From assembly GCA_027483535.1 (NCBI GenBank), contig JAIXUN010000002.1:372001-436000 (forward strand): a DNA stretch of 64,000 bases, written 5' to 3'. This stretch comes from a bacterium. Its GTDB lineage: Bacteria > Armatimonadota > Fimbriimonadia > Fimbriimonadales > Fimbriimonadaceae. The position numbers and the translations under genes were made by a program. Shown one piece after another: positions 31,688-40,483 of the stretch (position 1 is its first letter; the number at the start of each line of letters is the position of its first letter). Below the pieces are notes generated by a model. That model was not told where the DNA came from, did no database searches, and saw nothing but the letters and a program-made list of their open reading frames with translations.

Positions 31688-34200
31688 ACCTGGATCCCGC
31701 GAACCATCTCAATCAATGCCTGGTCGGTCTCGAAAGAGGGCCAAGACCGACCGGGCAACTTCTCTGAAAGCTGTTTAATCCGCTGCTGTTTACGCCGGTG
31801 GTGCTGGATCCCTCGCTCCTCACTTCTTGCCGTGAACTCATCAAACAGGAATCGGGCCGCGTCCACTGCTCCTGTGGAGAAGGCAAACTCGGCGGCGCGG
31901 AAGAGTGCCTGGCTAAACTCACTGTGCGATCCTCGCGCGCTCATTCTTGTCAGGGCTTCAACAAGAAGCTGCTTCGCTTCTTGTAACCGATCAAGCGCGG
32001 TGAGCACCATCGCCTCGCCCTCAAGGGAAGCTGCAAGAGTTGCCCACTGACCGGAATGACGCTTGACCGAAACGCTCTCGGTCATGAGTCGGAGCGCACG
32101 GGCAAAGTCCCCTGAATAGAAGGCAACGGAGCCGCATTCATGAAGCGCGCTTCCTAAACCCTCTGATCGCCCATGCTCTCGGAACCAACGGATCGCCCGC
32201 GTCCCACGTTCCAACGCCAAGTCGTCCTGCTCATCCATCCACGCAATGCGGGACCCGACGATCAACTCTGGACCCTCGGAAACTTGGGCCTCGCGATAAG
32301 CTTTCTCTGCCTCATCATGCCTACCAAGGTGCGAAAGGATGTTCGCCAACTCTACGTGAGAAGGCGCGTCGTCAGGTTCTACTTGCTGCGCAACCTGTAC
32401 CCGGTCCAGCGCAAGAGCGTAGTTCCAATTCCGGGTGGCCGCACGCGCCCCAACTCGCCAGGTAGAGGCACGCTTGGGAGTGGGCAACAAACGGAAAAGC
32501 CGCTCGTGGTCGGCTTCGTCTAGCAACAACGACCACTGATTCTCCATCAACGCGACTAGGTTCTCGAATCGCACTGGATCGATGGGAGCGAGCGATGCTA
32601 CCAACTGAAAAATAGGACGACTGTGGGGCGCTAAGCCTTCCAAACGTTTCGTCTTCGAATCGGTGGAGCTATCTTCGACCCGCTCGCCGTTGGCGGTTGT
32701 GCGACCGACGACGTAGGCCTCAAGGTGGTCCCAAGCTTCTCCGAGAATGACTTTTCGTTGTTCCTCATTCAGTTTCAGCCGGTCTCGGATGAGGGAGTGG
32801 ACGACAAGCACCGAACCCTCTTCCCGAAGCTCGGGCGAGGCGATTCCTAGTCCAAGGAGTTCCTGATCGGCATCGGATCGGCTGATTGGCTCGATCGACC
32901 CGCCGAGCAAAATGTGCCGACCAAGGCGCCGGAGCCCGGCGGGCGAAAGTCGAGAAAGGGTCCATTCGATCGCTTCCTGAACGGGTGAAAGAACGTTGGT
33001 TCCTTTTGCGAAGGTAGGGGGCGAACCTTTGCCGGCCAGAAGCTGCAAGGCCATCGGGTGCCCGCCCACTTTGCGGCACATCTGTCGGACGGTGCTTTCG
33101 GGCAGGGAGGTCTTTTCGGAGAGAAACCGAAAAGCGTCTTCTAGTGAAAGGGGGCCAAGCGGAATGACCGTCTCAAGGGAATTCCCGGTCGCAATTCGCG
33201 AGGTAAGGATGATCCGGACATCCGGGCGCATGCGCACCAAAGAAGCGATTGCTTCGCCGAGCTCAGGAACGCCTTCTCCCTCGTCAAGGATCAAGAGCGC
33301 TGGAAGCGTACACCGGGGCATGTCGTTCCAGGTGCCTCCGAGTAACGACGGGAGTTCCTCCCCACCCTTTAACGTTCGCACCGAGAGGAATTGCGCGTTC
33401 ACCTCCCTTCTCAAAAGCTCGAGCGCTAAGTGGGTTTTGCCAATTCCTCCCGGGCCGACCAGGGAGACCCAAGCGCGCTCCTGCAATGCCAATTCGACCG
33501 ATTTGATCTCGTCCGCCCGTCCGTAGGTGGTTGGGAAGCGCAGGAGTTTCAGGTCTTGAACCATGCCTCGTCCCTGCGACCACACAACACCCGTCGCAGA
33601 TTCGTAGTCGCTAACTGCTTTCAAGGCGATCTCAGGCAGCTCCAGTTCAACGGATCGGGTGACCAATCTTTTTGAGACCTCAAGATTCCCGTAACTGGAA
33701 GCGTGTCTAAGCGCCTCAAATGAGTCCGCAGACGGGTCTGCAAGATCCCATCTCAGGGCGGCATCGGCAAACCTGTCTTCGAACGCAACTTCGGCATCAA
33801 GGGTCCATGGCTCCAGAAGTCCCGGCGCCAGGCCTCTGCGAATGAGCGAACAAACCACCTTCCAGTCCCCTTGCTCGGAAGCTTGATTGAGAAGGTCGAG
33901 ATCGGACGTGACGGCTCCTAAAGAAACGATCTCTCGCCCGGCCTCAACAACCTCTGGACCCAAGTCGCGTCGGATGTGGGCTAGCACCGTCCGCAAACTC
34001 TGGCGTGCCTCTTCCGCACCAGAATCTGGCCAAATCGCTTCGGCAAGAGTGGATCTTGGAGCGGGGCCGTTGAGCGCCAAATAGGCCAATACGGAGACCA
34101 CCTTGCGAAGTTTTGGTAAGGTAATCGACGCTCCGGCACGTCGGATTTCGAGGTTGCCGAACAGGCAAAGTTCTAGCGGTTCGGCAGCTCGGGATTCCAT
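31684..34200 (-). CDS. AfsR/SARP-like STAND regulator with TPR region
   Basis: A large signal-transduction ATPase. Residues about 8-100 are an OmpR-type winged helix (LCLFGNLEIR, LRKVVSVLAYLALN, SLRTVLAHIRRDLG), about 100-215 a BTAD-like helical region, about 225-480 an NB-ARC/NACHT-like ATPase with P-loop GPGGIGKT (249-256) and Walker B ALLILDE, and about 600-820 TPR-like repeats (HVELANILSHLGRHDEAEKAY, GSVAFYSGDFARALRLM). Such proteins bind direct repeats near promoters and switch on ATP binding. TAGATT lies 14 nt before the ATG. It faces the lipoprotein pair tail to tail; whether it controls them is open. Confidence 0.85.
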   Translation of the reverse strand: MESRAAEPLELCLFGNLEIRRAGASITLPKLRKVVSVLAYLALNGPAPRSTLAEAIWPDSGAEEARQSLRTVLAHIRRDLGPEVVEAGREIVSLGAVTSDLDLLNQASEQGDWKVVCSLIRRGLAPGLLEPWTLDAEVAFEDRFADAALRWDLADPSADSFEALRHASSYGNLEVSKRLVTRSVELELPEIALKAVSDYESATGVVWSQGRGMVQDLKLLRFPTTYGRADEIKSVELALQERAWVSLVGPGGIGKTHLALELLRREVNAQFLSVRTLKGGEELPSLLGGTWNDMPRCTLPALLILDEGEGVPELGEAIASLVRMRPDVRIILTSRIATGNSLETVIPLGPLSLEDAFRFLSEKTSLPESTVRQMCRKVGGHPMALQLLAGKGSPPTFAKGTNVLSPVQEAIEWTLSRLSPAGLRRLGRHILLGGSIEPISRSDADQELLGLGIASPELREEGSVLVVHSLIRDRLKLNEEQRKVILGEAWDHLEAYVVGRTTANGERVEDSSTDSKTKRLEGLAPHSRPIFQLVASLAPIDPVRFENLVALMENQWSLLLDEADHERLFRLLPTPKRASTWRVGARAATRNWNYALALDRVQVAQQVEPDDAPSHVELANILSHLGRHDEAEKAYREAQVSEGPELIVGSRIAWMDEQDDLALERGTRAIRWFREHGRSEGLGSALHECGSVAFYSGDFARALRLMTESVSVKRHSGQWATLAASLEGEAMVLTALDRLQEAKQLLVEALTRMSARGSHSEFSQALFRAAEFAFSTGAVDAARFLFDEFTARSEERGIQHHRRKQQRIKQLSEKLPGRSWPSFETDQALIEMVRGIQV

Positions 34201-34297
34201 AGCGATGGCGAGTTAATCTACGATGCATTGAAGAAGAAACCTCTCTAAATGTTCCTAAACTCCCGTTTTCTGCGCCCGCATTGGGCCGAAATCGTGC

Positions 34298-35437
34298 TCA
34301 CTTTCTGGGGAAAAACAGAATGCCGTTTGCCACCGAGCGTTCGACTCCACCCGACGGTCGATTGAGAGTGATCCCCAAAAACTTAATCGCCGAGGAACCG
34401 CCACCGTCGAGGTTGAGAGCCTCTTTGCACTCGAGCCACTTCATGATTTCGGCCGTCTCCGTAAAGGTTGTTCCCACGCTCTTGGTCTGGCGACCGTCGA
34501 TCACGGCAAACACCCACTTTCCGTCCGCGCGCAATCCCACCGCAGTGCGAGGGTGACGAGGAGCGGCGGCATCTTCCTTGGGACCCGCATAAGAGCCGTT
34601 CTTCAGCAGAAGGGGCCAGCCACCCATCGCCTCGGTGACGCCTTTCGGCATTCCGGTGAGCGACCATTCAATCTCCAACTCTTTGCCCACCCGAAATCCT
34701 TCGAACTTCTCGTTCCCTTTTCCGCAAAGCCCGATAACCGCCTCGTTGCGACCAATGTTCGCCCGCTCGACGTTGGTTTCGATGCTCACGATTCGGCAGC
34801 GCACTTTCCCGTTCAAATCTCCGTTCCGCTTGGGCATGGCAAGCCTGACCACCGTAATCGGGGTTGGCCCATAGATTTGTCCCGCGACCGCAAAGTTCAG
34901 CCCAATCCCATCGGCAGGGACCCGACCGTTGATCACGGTTGGCGTCCAGGTCTTCTCGTTGTCGGCAGTATTGACCTTTACCGAGAACTTGGGAGACGCG
35001 ATCGCCCAAGGATTGTTCGGTCCCCAAGCGAATGCCAGATTTCGGTTGTCGGGAACGCTGAGGAGCTTGCCCTCGTGGATAGCCAAGCCCTGAGGATCTC
35101 CGCCCGGATCTGGCGTCCACTGGAAAAAGTCGCCGTTGATGCCGCCAAGGGCATCTGCTTCTTTCACCATCTGGCTCACGGTCCCTCTTCCGTTCGTCGC
35201 TCCTGGTTCGTAGATCGTCCCGCCCGCCAAACGACTCTCGGCTCGAACCTTCTTGGGGTCCACGATCAGCGCAGAAACCGCCAGAGCGGGCTCCAATTGG
35301 TACATCTGAACGTAAACCACACCATCCGCCAGTTCCTTACGCTCCGTTCGGCGACCCGTAATCTCCTCCACTTGGAAGGTCAACGGCGCGGCAGGTGCAA
35401 TGCCGGCAAGGGTCCATAAAGCGAAAGAGGCGAGCAT
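34298..35437 (-). CDS. Secreted phosphodiester glycosidase-type (NAGPA) protein
   Basis: The phosphodiester glycosidase family includes the human uncovering enzyme NAGPA and bacterial exopolysaccharide-associated proteins. Seen: signal peptide (LASFALWTLAGIAPAAP), ALGGINGDFF, GGWPLLLKNG, RHPRTAVGLRADGKWVFAVIDGR and ALNLDGGGSSA, which are the conserved blocks of the family. Expected to cleave a sugar-1-phosphodiester outside the cytoplasm. 379 residues. TAACCT ends 7 nt before the ATG (leaderless type), although AGGG also lies close to the start. Confidence 0.9.
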   Translation of the reverse strand: MLASFALWTLAGIAPAAPLTFQVEEITGRRTERKELADGVVYVQMYQLEPALAVSALIVDPKKVRAESRLAGGTIYEPGATNGRGTVSQMVKEADALGGINGDFFQWTPDPGGDPQGLAIHEGKLLSVPDNRNLAFAWGPNNPWAIASPKFSVKVNTADNEKTWTPTVINGRVPADGIGLNFAVAGQIYGPTPITVVRLAMPKRNGDLNGKVRCRIVSIETNVERANIGRNEAVIGLCGKGNEKFEGFRVGKELEIEWSLTGMPKGVTEAMGGWPLLLKNGSYAGPKEDAAAPRHPRTAVGLRADGKWVFAVIDGRQTKSVGTTFTETAEIMKWLECKEALNLDGGGSSAIKFLGITLNRPSGGVERSVANGILFFPRK

Positions 35438-35496
35438 CCCTATTAGGTTAACTCGCCTCCTCTTAAGGATGGGTTAAGTGCGGTTGAAGTTAAGTC

Positions 35497-36954
35497 TTAC
35501 TTCTTGAGAATCGACTCGATCCACTCGCGCATGATCGGGATCACGTTCTCGTTCTTCTCGCCCGCAGAGGCCCATCGGCGGAAGCTATCCAAAAACGAGG
35601 TGGTCTTCTTGAATCCGTGATCGGACTCGGGAATCCGAACGTACTTCGCTTGTCCCGGATTCTTCTTGTTGAGAAAATCGGCAACGAACTTGTGATCCTC
35701 CTCGCCGGAAACGAAGTCGTTTTCGCCCCAGAGCATCAGCACTTTGCAAGTTTGCTTGTCCCACGTTGCGCCGAGGTTCTTCTTGGCAAGCTGTTGGAAG
35801 AAGGGAATTCCAACGCCCGAGAAAGTCTTCAGGTCGGGCGACATTCCTCGCACTGTCTCCGCGAGTTCGGGCCGCTTCTCAACGATCTCTTTCGCCGACC
35901 AGCCAAGATCGAACATGTAGTAGGTCACCGCTGCCAGCTTGACGATCTCAGTATCAACTTCACCGGGCTTCGCTCCCGCCAAGAGAGACTGCCGACGAGT
36001 GTTTTCCAGTTGGTACTCGGTCCAGGTCTTCGCGAGAGTGGCGCACGCGATGAGTCCGGCGATCGGTTCATCTTGGGCTACCAACGGCCCAAAGGTTCCG
36101 CCCATGCTATGACCGAAGATCACGATCTTCTCCGCGTCCACGAACGAGAGGGTCTTCGCCTTCTTTACGCCCCCCTTGTACGCGGCGAGTTCGTCATCAA
36201 AAAGAAGGTCGGTGTAGACCGGACCTTCGCTGTCACCCTGACCGGGCTTATCGATCCGGACTGTTGCGTAGCCGGATTTGGCGAAGGCCTCCACGATATT
36301 GCCGTATGGCATCGTCGCGAAATCTGAGTCGACGCTGTACGCCCCAATGCCCCCAATGAGAAACAGGGTGGGGAACTTGGATTTTCCTTCCGCTTGGGCA
36401 CCCGTCGGAGACGTCGCGATCAAGCGAACTTTCTTGCCGTTGGACACGAACGACTCGTAGTGAACGTCGAAGCCATCGGCTTTCTGCAACGGTCGAGCTG
36501 AAGTCGGCCCGGATAGTTTGGAGCGCTTTCCGGCGCGAATGACTTCTATCTCGAGGGTGTCGCCCGCGAACAAACTCGCCATTGCCACTTGAACGGCGTT
36601 CGCCGCGCTGACGGGCTTGCCGTTGAGGGAAGTAACGATATCTCCGGTGACAATGCCGATGCGCTCGGCGGTGAGACCGGGGAGAACGCGCAGAATTTTG
36701 ACGCCCTTTGACGCCTCGATTCCGGCCTCCTTTGCCTCATCGGCTGAGACGGGACCAACTTGCGCTCCAAAAACCGCCTTTCTTCGAAGTCCACCGATTT
36801 CCTGTTTGTTGCCTTGCGATTCGGTTCGAACAGAGGGGTTCGCGTGGACAAACGTAGTGAGCGCCATTGCTAGGGTAGCGATAGCGATCGTCCTACCGAC
36901 AAGGGAGCCCGCATATTGCACTTTTTTGCAGAATGGGTCGATCTTTTTATTCAC
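35497..36954 (-). CDS. Exported PDZ domain - alpha/beta hydrolase fusion
   Basis: After a signal peptide ending VHA (about residue 38) comes a PDZ domain at about 60-150 (KILRVLPGLTAERIGIVTGD, SLNGKPVSA, TLEIEVIRAGK), then an alpha/beta hydrolase at about 165-485 with FLIGGIGAYS, RIDKPGQGDSEG, IFGHSMGG (nucleophile Ser), LMLWGENDFV (Asp) and PESDHGF (His). A PDZ domain on a serine hydrolase suggests docking to a peptide or membrane partner; substrate unknown. GTG at 36954 has TATTTT 7 nt upstream. The divergent HTH gene at 37031 probably regulates it. Confidence 0.85.
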   Translation of the reverse strand: MNKKIDPFCKKVQYAGSLVGRTIAIATLAMALTTFVHANPSVRTESQGNKQEIGGLRRKAVFGAQVGPVSADEAKEAGIEASKGVKILRVLPGLTAERIGIVTGDIVTSLNGKPVSAANAVQVAMASLFAGDTLEIEVIRAGKRSKLSGPTSARPLQKADGFDVHYESFVSNGKKVRLIATSPTGAQAEGKSKFPTLFLIGGIGAYSVDSDFATMPYGNIVEAFAKSGYATVRIDKPGQGDSEGPVYTDLLFDDELAAYKGGVKKAKTLSFVDAEKIVIFGHSMGGTFGPLVAQDEPIAGLIACATLAKTWTEYQLENTRRQSLLAGAKPGEVDTEIVKLAAVTYYMFDLGWSAKEIVEKRPELAETVRGMSPDLKTFSGVGIPFFQQLAKKNLGATWDKQTCKVLMLWGENDFVSGEEDHKFVADFLNKKNPGQAKYVRIPESDHGFKKTTSFLDSFRRWASAGEKNENVIPIMREWIESILKK

Positions 36955-37030
36955 AATTTTGAAAATACTTGATGGATTCCCATATGGTTCCGAAAATCAT
37001 GGAAGAATTGATCGTCTACTGAGAGAGACC
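36955..37030. promoter_or_regulatory. Divergent promoter region of hydrolase and HTH regulator
   Basis: An AT-rich 76-bp spacer. TATTTT (36967-36962, minus strand) serves the hydrolase. The palindrome CCATATGG (36980-36987) lies in the middle within GGATTCCCATATGGTTCC, a candidate operator for the HTH protein. GAGAGAG just before 37031 may act as the HTH gene's ribosome binding site. Confidence 0.45.
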
Positions 37031-37654
37031 ATGGCAGGGAAGTCAAAGAAGGGTGCAAAAGAGAACGTCGCGAAAGAGAACGTTTCTCAGGGCGGGCAGA
37101 AGCTGTCTCGTCTCACCGTGCTGCTTCACCCCCTCCGGAGTCGACTGTTTGCTTTGCTTCACCGAGGGCCGACAACCGTCGACGAGCTGATTCGACTCAT
37201 GCCCGACGTGCCGACGGGCAGTCTGTACCGACACCTCAACCTTCTTGTCGAAACGGACCTTGTTGTCGTCACCGGAAAGCAGGGCGTAAGGGGTCCAAAG
37301 GCCCGCATTTTCTCGATCGGTCCCGAAAAGGGGCTTTTCACCAAGGAAGAAAAGTCGGAAGTAGGTCCCGCAGAGATGGCTCAGTTGATCACCTCCGTTA
37401 GTGACGCGGTGGCGCAGGCGGGTTATGCGTGGACAGCCCATCCCCAATTTAACTTGGAAGTCCCCGGCTCGGCGGTGGCGGTATCGTCGCTTGACCTCAC
37501 CGAAGAACAGTTCCAAGTCATGCGCCAGGCCGTAAAATCCACCTGGGCGGCGGGCATTGAAAACGCAAACGCCCCTGAACCCGTCAAGGGAACCCACAAG
37601 TGGATCGTCGGTTACTTCGCCATTCCGGTCTTGGATAACGAAGCCTCCGAGTAG
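37031..37654 (+). CDS. ArsR-like winged-helix regulator
   Basis: A Lys-rich N-terminal tail is followed at about residues 25-100 by a winged helix: LTVLLHPLRSRLFALLHRG, TTVDELIRLMPDVPTGSLYRHLNLLVETDLV. The C-terminal 110 residues form an unrecognised domain, possibly ligand-binding (AMAW-free, with AGYAWTAHPQFNLEVPG and VKGTHKWIVGYFAIPV). The ATG at 37031 follows GAGAGAG; the frame is open upstream but lies inside the divergent gene. Probably regulates the PDZ-hydrolase across the shared spacer. Confidence 0.8.
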   Translation: MAGKSKKGAKENVAKENVSQGGQKLSRLTVLLHPLRSRLFALLHRGPTTVDELIRLMPDVPTGSLYRHLNLLVETDLVVVTGKQGVRGPKARIFSIGPEKGLFTKEEKSEVGPAEMAQLITSVSDAVAQAGYAWTAHPQFNLEVPGSAVAVSSLDLTEEQFQVMRQAVKSTWAAGIENANAPEPVKGTHKWIVGYFAIPVLDNEASE

Positions 37655-37662
37655 ACCGAGTG

Positions 37663-38931
37663 TTAGCGACTTAAGATCGCGACGAAGTCGTTCCCCTGAG
37701 AGGAACCCACCTGCGCCGGTATCGTCCCTTCGTAGGCTCGGCTATCCGAATAGCTGCCGTTTCGAGGGTTGAAGAGTCGGTACCGATTGGCCGAAGTGCC
37801 CGTGACCTGCACCGCTCTGCCGTGCGGACTGTAAACCGCAACCGTTGATCGATCCGGAGTCGCCAAAGCAAGCGGCGGCGCCCAGTCTTCGGAACTCCCA
37901 CCGGAAACCTCCTCGTACGGTTCCAAACTCAACAACGGCAACGACAGCATCAACGACTTCAGGCGACCGTACTGCCAGGCTCCGGGCAGTTGAAGCGATT
38001 CCTCCCAACTACCAAGCGGTCGATTGATTCCAAGATACTTGTCCGATGCCATTTGCCAAACGGCATGACAACCGTATGTGACACCCGCTCCGCCGGAGAA
38101 GACGGTCGCGTAGGCGGCGCGTCTGCAGTCGGAATCATCCATATGCATGCCGTGCCAATCCGAAAACGGCGCATGGTTCTCATACCGAGGCTCGCCGTCC
38201 AAGACGGGCTTGGTTGGCTGCAGATCGTAGTCGGCCTTGAGGCGATCGTGCACCTTGAGATCGCGCCTGCCATGTCCCGTTTGCATCATGTTGAAGTCCA
38301 GCCACTCGTCGTTGTGAAAAGACGCGGAACTGCTCATCTCCCCTTGGGGGTGCATCGTCATGAGGCGATGAAATGGATCTTCTTCTCGTAAGCCCTTTGC
38401 TTCGGCGCGGAAGATTTCCTCATAACCCTTCGGGTTACGATCGCCACCGACAACCCAGACGATATTCGGTCGATGGCGAAACCTTCGACTCACCGCACGG
38501 GCGTAGCGGAGCATCTTGTCGGGATTGAAGATAACCGGGCCATCTCCCCAGGTCCCCTTCATGATCTTGTCGCCCCAGGTTGGAAGAAGAGCGGCATAGA
38601 AACCGTTTTCAGCCATCAGGTCCAGAACCCGATCGACGTGAGACCAATACGCGGGATTGAACCGGTCTGGATCCTCTCCAAGAAACGGGGTTTCTCCGTA
38701 GCGATTGGGAGTTCGAATCCCATCGAGTTCAGCCAGGAGAACGCACTGAATCACGTTGAATCCTTGCGCGCGTCGAGCCGCGAGATAGGTGCTCACCTCC
38801 TCTAAGGTGAGGCGGTGAAACAACTCCCAGGCGGTGTCGGCCAGGAAGAAGAAGGGCGTTCCGTCTTCGTGAACGAACTTTCTCTTCGACGAGTGGACTA
38901 TCAACCGGCCGCGTTGCCAAGGAGCAGACAT
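37663..38931 (-). CDS. GH140-type (DUF4038) glycosidase, apiosidase-like
   Basis: The start RKFVHEDGTPFFFLADTAWELFHRL and the block YLAARRAQGFNVIQ are typical of DUF4038/GH140 enzymes, whose characterised members release apiose from rhamnogalacturonan II. GGDRNP and LDGEPRYENH hold an Asp and a Glu likely to act as catalytic pair. 422 residues with a small C-terminal beta domain (ALATPDRSTVAVYSPHG). No signal peptide, so it may act on imported oligosaccharides. TAAACT ends 6 nt before the ATG. Divergent from the sulfatase. Convergent with the HTH gene, 8 nt apart. Confidence 0.87.
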   Translation of the reverse strand: MSAPWQRGRLIVHSSKRKFVHEDGTPFFFLADTAWELFHRLTLEEVSTYLAARRAQGFNVIQCVLLAELDGIRTPNRYGETPFLGEDPDRFNPAYWSHVDRVLDLMAENGFYAALLPTWGDKIMKGTWGDGPVIFNPDKMLRYARAVSRRFRHRPNIVWVVGGDRNPKGYEEIFRAEAKGLREEDPFHRLMTMHPQGEMSSSASFHNDEWLDFNMMQTGHGRRDLKVHDRLKADYDLQPTKPVLDGEPRYENHAPFSDWHGMHMDDSDCRRAAYATVFSGGAGVTYGCHAVWQMASDKYLGINRPLGSWEESLQLPGAWQYGRLKSLMLSLPLLSLEPYEEVSGGSSEDWAPPLALATPDRSTVAVYSPHGRAVQVTGTSANRYRLFNPRNGSYSDSRAYEGTIPAQVGSSQGNDFVAILSR

Positions 38932-39030
38932 GAAAATAGTTTAGAGGTTCTTCCCGAGTTTGGAGTGTCCAATCAACTCGCTACAGCCGTCAACTTGCGA
39001 CACTTCAACCTTTCGGCGATACTCTGCGGC

Positions 39031-40479
39031 ATGAACTCGATCATCGCCTGCGGGGCTGTATTGCTCCAGGCCGGTCCCGTAGACAGGCCGAACATCGTCT
39101 ACATCATGGCGGATGATCTTGGTTATGGCGAGTTGGGTTGCTACGGACAGAAGAAGATCCCGACTCCAAACCTCGACCGCCTAGCCGCCTCCGGGATGAG
39201 GTTTGAGCGTGCCTATTCTGCGAGCCCGGTGTGCGCTCCTACTCGCTACTCTCTTTTAACTGGGAAGCATCAGGGGAACGCCGCCATCAGGGGAAACAAG
39301 GAGCGAGGAGGATTCGGTCCCACCGATTTGGAGGGGCAAACTCCGCTCCAGAAAGAGGAGACGACGATTGCCGAAGTGCTCAAACGAGCCGACTATCGGA
39401 CCGGACTGGTCGGTAAATGGGGACTTGGAAGTCCTCTCCCAGGCGAAACGCCCAACGACCACGGATTCGACGAGTTCTACGGCTACTTGTGTCAACGCCG
39501 AGCCCACAACCACTACCCGGTCTATCTTTGGAAGAACCGTGATCCTGAACCCCTTGGAAATCCTCTCTTCTCCGCACATCAGCCGATCAAGGAGCCGCTT
39601 AGTAGTGAGGACGAATACTATCAGCGATTTGGTGGAACCACCTTCGCCGCTGAGCGAATGATGAAAGAGTCGGTCAAGTTCATCGAGAGCAGCGCAGGGA
39701 AGTCTCCGTACTTCCTGTACTATGCTCCGACCCTGCCTCACGTCGCCCTTCAGGCGCCGAAGGAGTGGGTGGATCGTTTTCCGAAATCTTGGGACGAGGG
39801 CCCCTATCTTGGACAAAGGGGGTATCTGCCGACCGCTCGCCCACGCGCAACCTACGCCGCAATGATCGCTTATCTCGATCACACGGTCGGAGAAATCCTG
39901 AAAGCGATCGACCGATCGGGAACGGCCGACAACACGCTCATCATCTTCACCAGTGATAATGGAGCAACGACAGCGGGGGGCGCGGGTCAGGAGTTCTTCC
40001 AGTCCAATGGCCCCCTCCGAGCGGGCAAAATGAGCCTGTATGAAGGGGGAGTCCGAGTCCCGTTCCTTGCTTCTTGGCCTAACAGAATTAAAAAGGGATC
40101 GATCTCCAAAGAACCAATCGTCTGTTTCGATTCTTTTGCGACTCTAGCGGAAGCAACGGGAAGTGCAGCCCCAAAGACCGATGGGCGATCATACTTGCCG
40201 TTGCTACTAGGAAAAGCCGCACCAGTTCGAGAGACGATCTATTTCGAGTATCCCGAGGCTTCCGCAATGCAGAGCGTCTTGATCGGCAATTTCAAAGTCA
40301 TTCGGCCTGATTTGAAGAAGAACCCCGAGAAGGTGGAGGTTTACGACCTTGAATCAGACCCCGGTGAGAAAAACGATCTTGCCGCTCAGAAACCAGACCT
40401 TGTTCGAGCAGGAACGGAAAGGATGAAAAGATTTCACCGTCCGAACAAGACTTTCCCGCTTGGGAAGATCGACGGATAG
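39031..40479 (+). CDS. Cys-type arylsulfatase
   Basis: Sulfatase of the S1 family. PNIVYIMADDLGYGELGCYG carries the calcium-binding Asp pair; CAPTR at residues 68-72 is the C-x-P-x-R site where Cys68 is converted to formylglycine, so an anaerobic anSME or an FGE maturase is needed (not seen here). GKWGLG, TLPHVALQAP, FTSDNGA and GKMSLYEGGVRVPF are further family blocks. The short N-terminus (MNSIIACGAVLLQAG) may be a signal peptide. The ATG at 39031 is chosen: TACTCT ends 5 nt before it. Substrate is probably a sulfated glycan; not determinable. Confidence 0.92.
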   Translation: MNSIIACGAVLLQAGPVDRPNIVYIMADDLGYGELGCYGQKKIPTPNLDRLAASGMRFERAYSASPVCAPTRYSLLTGKHQGNAAIRGNKERGGFGPTDLEGQTPLQKEETTIAEVLKRADYRTGLVGKWGLGSPLPGETPNDHGFDEFYGYLCQRRAHNHYPVYLWKNRDPEPLGNPLFSAHQPIKEPLSSEDEYYQRFGGTTFAAERMMKESVKFIESSAGKSPYFLYYAPTLPHVALQAPKEWVDRFPKSWDEGPYLGQRGYLPTARPRATYAAMIAYLDHTVGEILKAIDRSGTADNTLIIFTSDNGATTAGGAGQEFFQSNGPLRAGKMSLYEGGVRVPFLASWPNRIKKGSISKEPIVCFDSFATLAEATGSAAPKTDGRSYLPLLLGKAAPVRETIYFEYPEASAMQSVLIGNFKVIRPDLKKNPEKVEVYDLESDPGEKNDLAAQKPDLVRAGTERMKRFHRPNKTFPLGKIDG

Positions 40480-40483
40480 TCCG

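Noticed and set aside
38706-38722. GGAGTTCGAATCCCATC, another T-arm-like string
   Set aside because: It falls within the GH140 coding sequence and the flanks do not fold as a tRNA.
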